From the NCBI GenBank assembly GCA_017849395.1, contig JAFIHO010000296.1, positions 1 to 6,616 of the forward strand: a stretch of 6,616 nucleotides of DNA. The letters are read 5' to 3'. Below the pieces are notes generated by a model. It was given only the letters and a program-made list of their open reading frames with translations. It made no database searches and was not told the origin of the DNA. Within the stretch, counting starts at the first letter, position 1. Every line of letters starts with the position of its first letter. This document shows positions 4,907 to 6,616 of the stretch, piece after piece. The position numbers and the translations under genes are program-made. The stretch is from Hyphomicrobiales bacterium. GTDB taxonomy: Bacteria > Pseudomonadota > Alphaproteobacteria > Micropepsales > Micropepsaceae.

Positions 4907-5275
4907 ATGCTTCGTAAGAGTTTCATCGCGCTGGCGCTGCTGGCGGGCGCGGCTTCTGGCGCGCAGGCTGCTGACGCCGTGAAGGGCAAGGATGTGTTCA
5001 AGCGCTGCGCCGTGTGCCACAGCGTCGTGAAGGACGGCGGCAATGGGCTGGGCCCGAATCTGTTCGGCGTCGTCGGCCGCAAGGCGGGCGGGCTTTCCGA
5101 CTACACCTATTCCGCGCCGATGAAGAATTCCAAGGTGGTCTGGACCGAGGCCAACCTGCAGAAATGGGTTGCCGGTCCCGCCCGCATGATCCCGGGCACC
5201 AAGATGGTGTTCCCCGGCATCACGAGCAAAGCCCAGCAGGCCGACCTGGTCGCGTATCTGGAAACGCTCAAATAG
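4907..5275 (+). CDS. Exported class I c-type cytochrome (cytochrome c2 / mitochondrial type)
   Basis: A 122-aa precursor of about 101 residues when mature. It is a periplasmic one-electron carrier, typically between the bc1 complex and terminal oxidases. Seen: a signal peptide with a basic start (MLRKS), a hydrophobic core and an Ala-Gln-Ala cleavage site after residue 21; the haem-binding CAVCH (34-38, axial His38); GLGPNLFGVVGR (47-58); Tyr-Ser-rich SDYTYSAPM (64-72); W79; and the second haem ligand Met100 in PGTKMVFPG. Order and spacing are those of class I mono-haem cytochromes. Start: ATG at 4907 with AGAAGG about 10 nt upstream. It stands alone on the plus strand after a long intergenic region and is followed by a strong hairpin, so it is probably a single-gene unit. 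Its electron partners cannot be read from the sequence. Confidence 0.93.
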   Translation: MLRKSFIALALLAGAASGAQAADAVKGKDVFKRCAVCHSVVKDGGNGLGPNLFGVVGRKAGGLSDYTYSAPMKNSKVVWTEANLQKWVAGPARMIPGTKMVFPGITSKAQQADLVAYLETLK

Positions 5276-5293
5276 GTTGTGATCTGCGTCCTA

Positions 5294-5339
5294 ATGCCGC
5301 AATCGGGCCCGCTGCGATGCATCGGGTCCGATTGCGCAT
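5294..5339 (+). terminator. Strong hairpin downstream of the cytochrome c gene (likely terminator)
   Basis: GCAATCGGGCCCG (5299-5311) pairs with CGGGTCCGATTGC (5323-5335) over 13 positions, one of them a G-U wobble in the plus-strand RNA. C5298-G5336 adds a pair, and three more follow past a bulge (ATG 5294-5296 with CAT 5337-5339). The loop is 11 bases. It begins 18 bp after the cytochrome stop. There is no T-tract, so it may need Rho or act as an mRNA-stabilising 3' end. Confidence 0.55.
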
Positions 5340-5361
5340 GGCACCTGCGTCCGCGCTTTCG

Positions 5362-5391
5362 TTGACAGGCTGCCGCGCCCGCGCCTAGTTT
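5362..5391 (+). promoter_or_regulatory. Predicted sigma-70-type promoter of etfBA
   Basis: A perfect -35 box TTGACA (5362-5367) with TAGTTT (5386-5391) as a weak -10 box at 18-bp spacing. It lies between the hairpin after the cytochrome gene and etfB and implies a leader of roughly 75-80 nt. The -35 is convincing; the -10 matches the consensus at only three positions. Confidence 0.5.
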
Positions 5392-5475
5392 TTGCGCCGC
5401 ACAAAAGGGCAGGCCGGAAGGTCACGCAGCACGCGGACCCCACGCGCGCCGCCATTCAGGGATCCGGGAAAGGTC

Positions 5476-6222
5476 ATGAAGGTCTTGGTGCCCGTCAAAC
5501 GGGTGGTCGACTACAATGTGAAGGTTCGGGTCAAGGCGGACCAGAGTGGCGTGGACCTCGCGAATGTGAAGATGTCCATGAACCCTTTCGACGAGATCGC
5601 CGTGGAAGAGGCGGTCAGGCTGAAGGAGAAGGGCAAGGCCAGCGAAGTGATCGCCGTGTCCATCGGTCCGCAACAATCCGCCGAGACCATTCGCACCGCG
5701 CTGGCCATGGGCGCGGATCGCGGCATCCTGGTGAAGGCGGACGGCGAGGTCGAGCCGCTGGCGGTCGCCAAAATCCTCAAGGCCATCTGCGAAGCGGAAC
5801 AGCCCGGTCTGGTCATCACCGGCAAGCAGGCCATCGACGACGATTCCAACCAGACCGGCCAGATGCTGGCCGCCCTGCTGGGCTGGCCCCAGGGCACCTT
5901 CGCGCACAGTCTGGAACTGGGCGAAGGTTCGGCGAAGATCACCCGCGAGATCGATGGCGGCCTGCAGACCGTTGCCGTGACGCTTCCCGCCGCGATGACC
6001 ACCGACCTGCGGCTGAACGAGCCGCGCTATGCCTCGCTGCCCAACATCATGAAGGCGAAGAAAAAGCCCATCGAGGAAAAGACGCCCGCCGATTTCGGCG
6101 TCGACACCGCACCGCGCCTGAAAGTTCTGAAAGTGACCGAGCCGCCGCGCCGTGCCGCCGGTGTGAAGGTGAAAAGCGTGCCCGAATTCGTCGGCAAGCT
6201 GAAAGAGCTGGGTGCGCTCTGA
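5476..6222 (+). CDS. etfB: Electron transfer flavoprotein beta subunit
   Basis: A 248-aa protein, the family's usual length. With EtfA it forms the soluble heterodimer that takes electrons from acyl-CoA and other flavin dehydrogenases and passes them to ETF:ubiquinone oxidoreductase. Seen: the N-terminus MKVLVPVKRVVDYNVKVRVK; NPFDEIAVEEAVRLKE (36-51); the nucleotide (AMP)-binding segment GKQAIDDDSNQTGQM (116-130); and the recognition loop LRLNEPRYASLPNIMKAKKK (178-197), where Leu188 corresponds to the human ETF-beta Leu195 that anchors partner dehydrogenases. The ATG at 5476 is chosen over an upstream in-frame start at 5392 because GGGAAAGG precedes it directly and the extra 28 residues are non-conserved Arg/Pro-rich sequence spanning the leader. 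The stop TGA overlaps the etfA ATG (TGATG), so the subunits are translationally coupled. This is the classical two-subunit, alphaproteobacterial/mitochondrial-type ETF rather than a bifurcating type, judging by the loop. Confidence 0.96.
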   Translation: MKVLVPVKRVVDYNVKVRVKADQSGVDLANVKMSMNPFDEIAVEEAVRLKEKGKASEVIAVSIGPQQSAETIRTALAMGADRGILVKADGEVEPLAVAKILKAICEAEQPGLVITGKQAIDDDSNQTGQMLAALLGWPQGTFAHSLELGEGSAKITREIDGGLQTVAVTLPAAMTTDLRLNEPRYASLPNIMKAKKKPIEEKTPADFGVDTAPRLKVLKVTEPPRRAAGVKVKSVPEFVGKLKELGAL

Positions 6223-6616
6223 TGGCATCGCTGGTAATTGCCGAACATGACAATGCCGCGCTGAAGGACGCGGCGGCCAGGACCGTGACGGCGGCGGCTT
6301 CGGTTTCGACACCGGTGCATGTGCTGGTGGCGGGCCAGGATTGCGCCGCCGTGGCCGATGCGGCGGCGAAGCTGGCCGGCGTAGAGAAGGTGCTGATCGC
6401 GGACGATGCGCTTTACGCGCATATGATTGCCGAGACGATGGAGGCGCTGATCCTGTCGGTGGCGGACAAATATGACGCGATCCTCGCGCCTGCAACGACC
6501 ACGGGGAAAAACTACCTGCCGCGCGTGGCCGCGAAACTGGATGTGCCGCAGGTGTCCGAAATCCTGAAGGTGGTTTCGCCTGACACGTTCGAGCGGCCGA
6601 TCTATGCGGGCAACGC
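6222..6616 (+). CDS. etfA: Electron transfer flavoprotein alpha subunit, N-terminal part (3' truncated)
   Basis: ATG at 6222 overlaps the etfB stop by one base, and the frame stays open to the window end (131 complete codons of a protein normally about 310 aa). The visible part is domain I: MASLVIAEHDNAALKDAAAR at the N-terminus, the VHVLVAG strand (about 32-38), AKLAGVEKVLIADD (49-62), KYDAILAPATTTGKNYLPRVAAKL (about 87-110), and DVPQVSEILKV (111-121), all typical of EtfA. The C-terminal FAD-binding domain lies beyond the window. It is the partner of EtfB in the FAD-containing heterodimer. There is no strong Shine-Dalgarno of its own, which fits coupled translation. Confidence 0.95.
   Translation, partial: MASLVIAEHDNAALKDAAARTVTAAASVSTPVHVLVAGQDCAAVADAAAKLAGVEKVLIADDALYAHMIAETMEALILSVADKYDAILAPATTTGKNYLPRVAAKLDVPQVSEILKVVSPDTFERPIYAGN

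Noticed and set aside
4625..5020. Small overlapping open frames on both strands in the luxR-cytochrome intergenic region
   Set aside because: They overlap one another and the cytochrome signal peptide, lack Shine-Dalgarno sites and look like random translations; treated as non-coding.
5422..6495. 357-codon open frame on the minus strand opposite etfB/etfA
   Set aside because: A His/Arg/Pro-rich translation with no family motif, exactly antisense to well-supported etfB and etfA; a known artefact of G+C-rich codon usage.
1..6616. CRISPR array, tRNA, rRNA, insertion sequence or prophage remnants
   Set aside because: No regularly spaced repeats, cloverleaf sequences, transposase or integrase motifs or terminal inverted repeats were seen on either strand.

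Overview
The window is G+C-rich, gene-dense DNA of alphaproteobacterial character. Three things support this: a mitochondrial-type small cytochrome c with an alphaproteobacterial/mitochondrial-like ETF beta subunit, LuxI/LuxR acyl-homoserine-lactone (AHL) signalling genes, and CtrA-type TTAA-N7-TTAA sites. I cannot assign a genus from the sequence alone.

Layout. (1) Positions 1-2148, plus strand: the 3' part of a flavoprotein of the amine-oxidase/NAD(P)-FAD oxidoreductase type, then a complete cyclopropane-fatty-acid-synthase-like SAM methyltransferase (cfa family). This is a probable membrane-lipid-modification pair. (2) Positions 2073-4492, minus strand: a quorum-sensing block transcribed in the order luxR-type (3773-4492), luxI-type (2960-3631), luxR-type (2073-2960). 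The luxI stop and the second luxR start overlap in the string TAGTG. The last luxR gene runs 76 bp into the 3' end of cfa, tail to tail. (3) Positions 4493-4906: a 414-bp divergent intergenic region between the first luxR gene and the cytochrome gene. (4) Positions 4907-6616, plus strand: an exported class I cytochrome c, a strong hairpin, a TTGACA promoter, etfB, and the start of etfA (overlapping etfB by 1 nt and running off the window).

How the genes work together. The lux block should make and sense an AHL signal. The upstream LuxR has every classical ligand-pocket residue, while the downstream, translationally coupled LuxR has lost several of them, so the two receptors probably do different jobs. 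The regulatory DNA around luxI is unusual. All nine TTAA tetranucleotides of the 6.6-kb window lie in the two lux intergenic regions. They form one perfect and one near-perfect CtrA-type site, plus two GTTAAC palindromes 22 bp apart. No classical NNCTG-N10-CAGNN lux box is present there. The cytochrome and the ETF belong to respiratory electron transfer: ETF collects electrons from acyl-CoA and other flavin dehydrogenases and passes them to quinone, and cytochrome c acts further down the chain. No mobile element, CRISPR array, tRNA or rRNA was seen.
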